40,375 nucleotides of DNA from contig JAGBRL010000086.1 of assembly GCA_017632345.1 (NCBI GenBank), forward strand, positions 1 through 40,375, written 5' to 3'. The translations under genes and the position numbers were made by a program. Of this stretch, positions 39,901 through 40,375 are shown piece by piece. The stretch is from Paludibacteraceae bacterium. GTDB taxonomy: Bacteria > Bacteroidota > Bacteroidia > Bacteroidales > Paludibacteraceae. The notes beneath the pieces are model-generated. The model had not been told where the DNA came from, ran no database searches, and saw only the letters and a list, made by a program, of their open reading frames with translations. Position 1 is the stretch's first letter, and every line of letters begins with the position of its first letter.

Positions 39901-39918
39901 CAAGATATAAAATCAGCT

Positions 39919-40375
39919 CTCAAAAAGTAAGTTCCAAAACAACAAGGATTAAGACTAAACTAGTTGCAATTTTAATTATTATTTTATAAATCTCAAAAAG
40001 TAAGTTCCAAAACAACAAGGATTAAGACCTGGCAAGTTTAGCAGCAAAACTTATCAACATGATAAGCTCAAAAAGTAAGTTCCAAAACAACAAGGATTAA
40101 GACTCCATAAATAGTTATATTTTTATATTATTAGTCCTCAAAAAGTAAGTTCCAAAACAACAAGGATTAAGACTGCTTCACTTGCAGTAGTTGCATACGT
40201 ACCTGTTAACTCAAAAAGTAAGTTCCAAAACAACAAGGATTAAGACATAAAACCCATTTTCTGTATACTCTGTGAGTACTTGTTCTCAAAAAGTAAGTTC
40301 CAAAACAACAAGGATTAAGACAGAACTCACTGGAAGGTCTTTCCTGCGAGTATTCCACTCAAAAAGTAAGTTCCA
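39919..40375 (+). CRISPR. CRISPR array, 37-bp repeats, seven copies visible (last cut by the window edge)
   Basis: Six complete and one partial repeat begin at 39919, 39992, 40067, 40137, 40210, 40285 and 40358. Each full repeat is 37 bp, starts CTCAAAAAGTAAGTTCCAAA and ends ACAACAAGGATTAAGAC, with no substitutions between copies. The six spacers measure 36, 38, 33, 36, 38 and 36 bp and are all different. The repeat has no strong internal dyad. The end ATTAAGAC resembles the 8-nt 5' handle of type III and I-B crRNAs. The leader is on the cas2 side, so transcription goes towards increasing coordinates and new spacers should enter at 39956. The array continues beyond the window. Confidence 0.98.

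Larger units (their letters stand above)
39634..39918 (+). promoter_or_regulatory. CRISPR leader
   Basis: This 285-bp A+T-rich, gene-free stretch lies between cas2 and the first repeat. It holds a repeated GCGGATTGC (39701 and 39762 areas), a strong promoter at 39789-39819, a GAAAAAAAG/CTTTTTTTC hairpin at the expected transcription start (39826-39847) and a perfect 12-bp inverted repeat at 39861-39900 close to the array. Confidence 0.8.

Overview
The window comes from the chromosome of a Bacteroidota bacterium, most likely a Bacteroidales species that degrades polysaccharides. Supporting signs are three proteins with type IX secretion (Por) C-terminal sorting domains, a DksA-like protein without zinc cysteines, a single-domain KdsD, DUF4296 next to lspA, and several promoters of the Bacteroidota form TTTG-N19/20-TAnnTTTG. 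There is no 16S gene, so the genus cannot be named.

Layout. 1-141: the right end of an IS256-family insertion sequence. 160-4364 (minus): GT4 glycosyltransferase, SUMF1-type lipoprotein, rpsT, two identical tRNA-Glu genes, kdsD and a LOG-family hydrolase. 4773-6659: secreted GH5 glucanase. 6981-9951: speD, a membrane-anchored spermidine synthase and a DUF4178 protein, probably one operon. 10075-13503 (minus): SMR transporter and a 1000-residue CotH/lamin-tail secreted protein. 13941-24171: a type I restriction-modification locus (hsdM-fic-hsdS / ATPase / fic / hsdR) in which the ATPase and second fic genes sit as cassettes between direct repeats. 24331-24904: HIRAN and zinc-ribbon proteins. 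25035-29752 (minus): dksA-like, lspA, DUF4296, an orphan gene, a secreted trypsin-like protease and 5-formyl-THF cyclo-ligase, with several genes touching or overlapping.

30159-40375 is the CRISPR region. Two tandem A+T-rich genes encode CARF-HEPN ribonucleases of the kind activated by cyclic oligoadenylate. The second overlaps a 121-residue protein that may be a ring nuclease (the off-switch). A SF1 helicase follows, then a tight operon: TPR plus two S1/cold-shock-like domains, cas1, a primase-polymerase-like gene (BT4734/VirE-N type), and cas2 with an N-terminal extension. A structured leader and at least seven 37-bp repeats follow and run off the window. No cas10, cas5/6/7 or other interference gene is present, so the effector complex must lie beyond the array or elsewhere. 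The Cas1-PrimPol-Cas2 module with a TPR/OB-fold partner is the best candidate for a little-described system.

Two families of non-coding mobile repeats are scattered through the intergenic spaces. One has ends resembling AAGGCAACTTCTATAAAT (about 175-210 bp, some copies reduced to a terminator hairpin). The other has ends CAATATTGTCCTAAATA (about 270-280 bp), and one copy has a perfect 9-bp target duplication.
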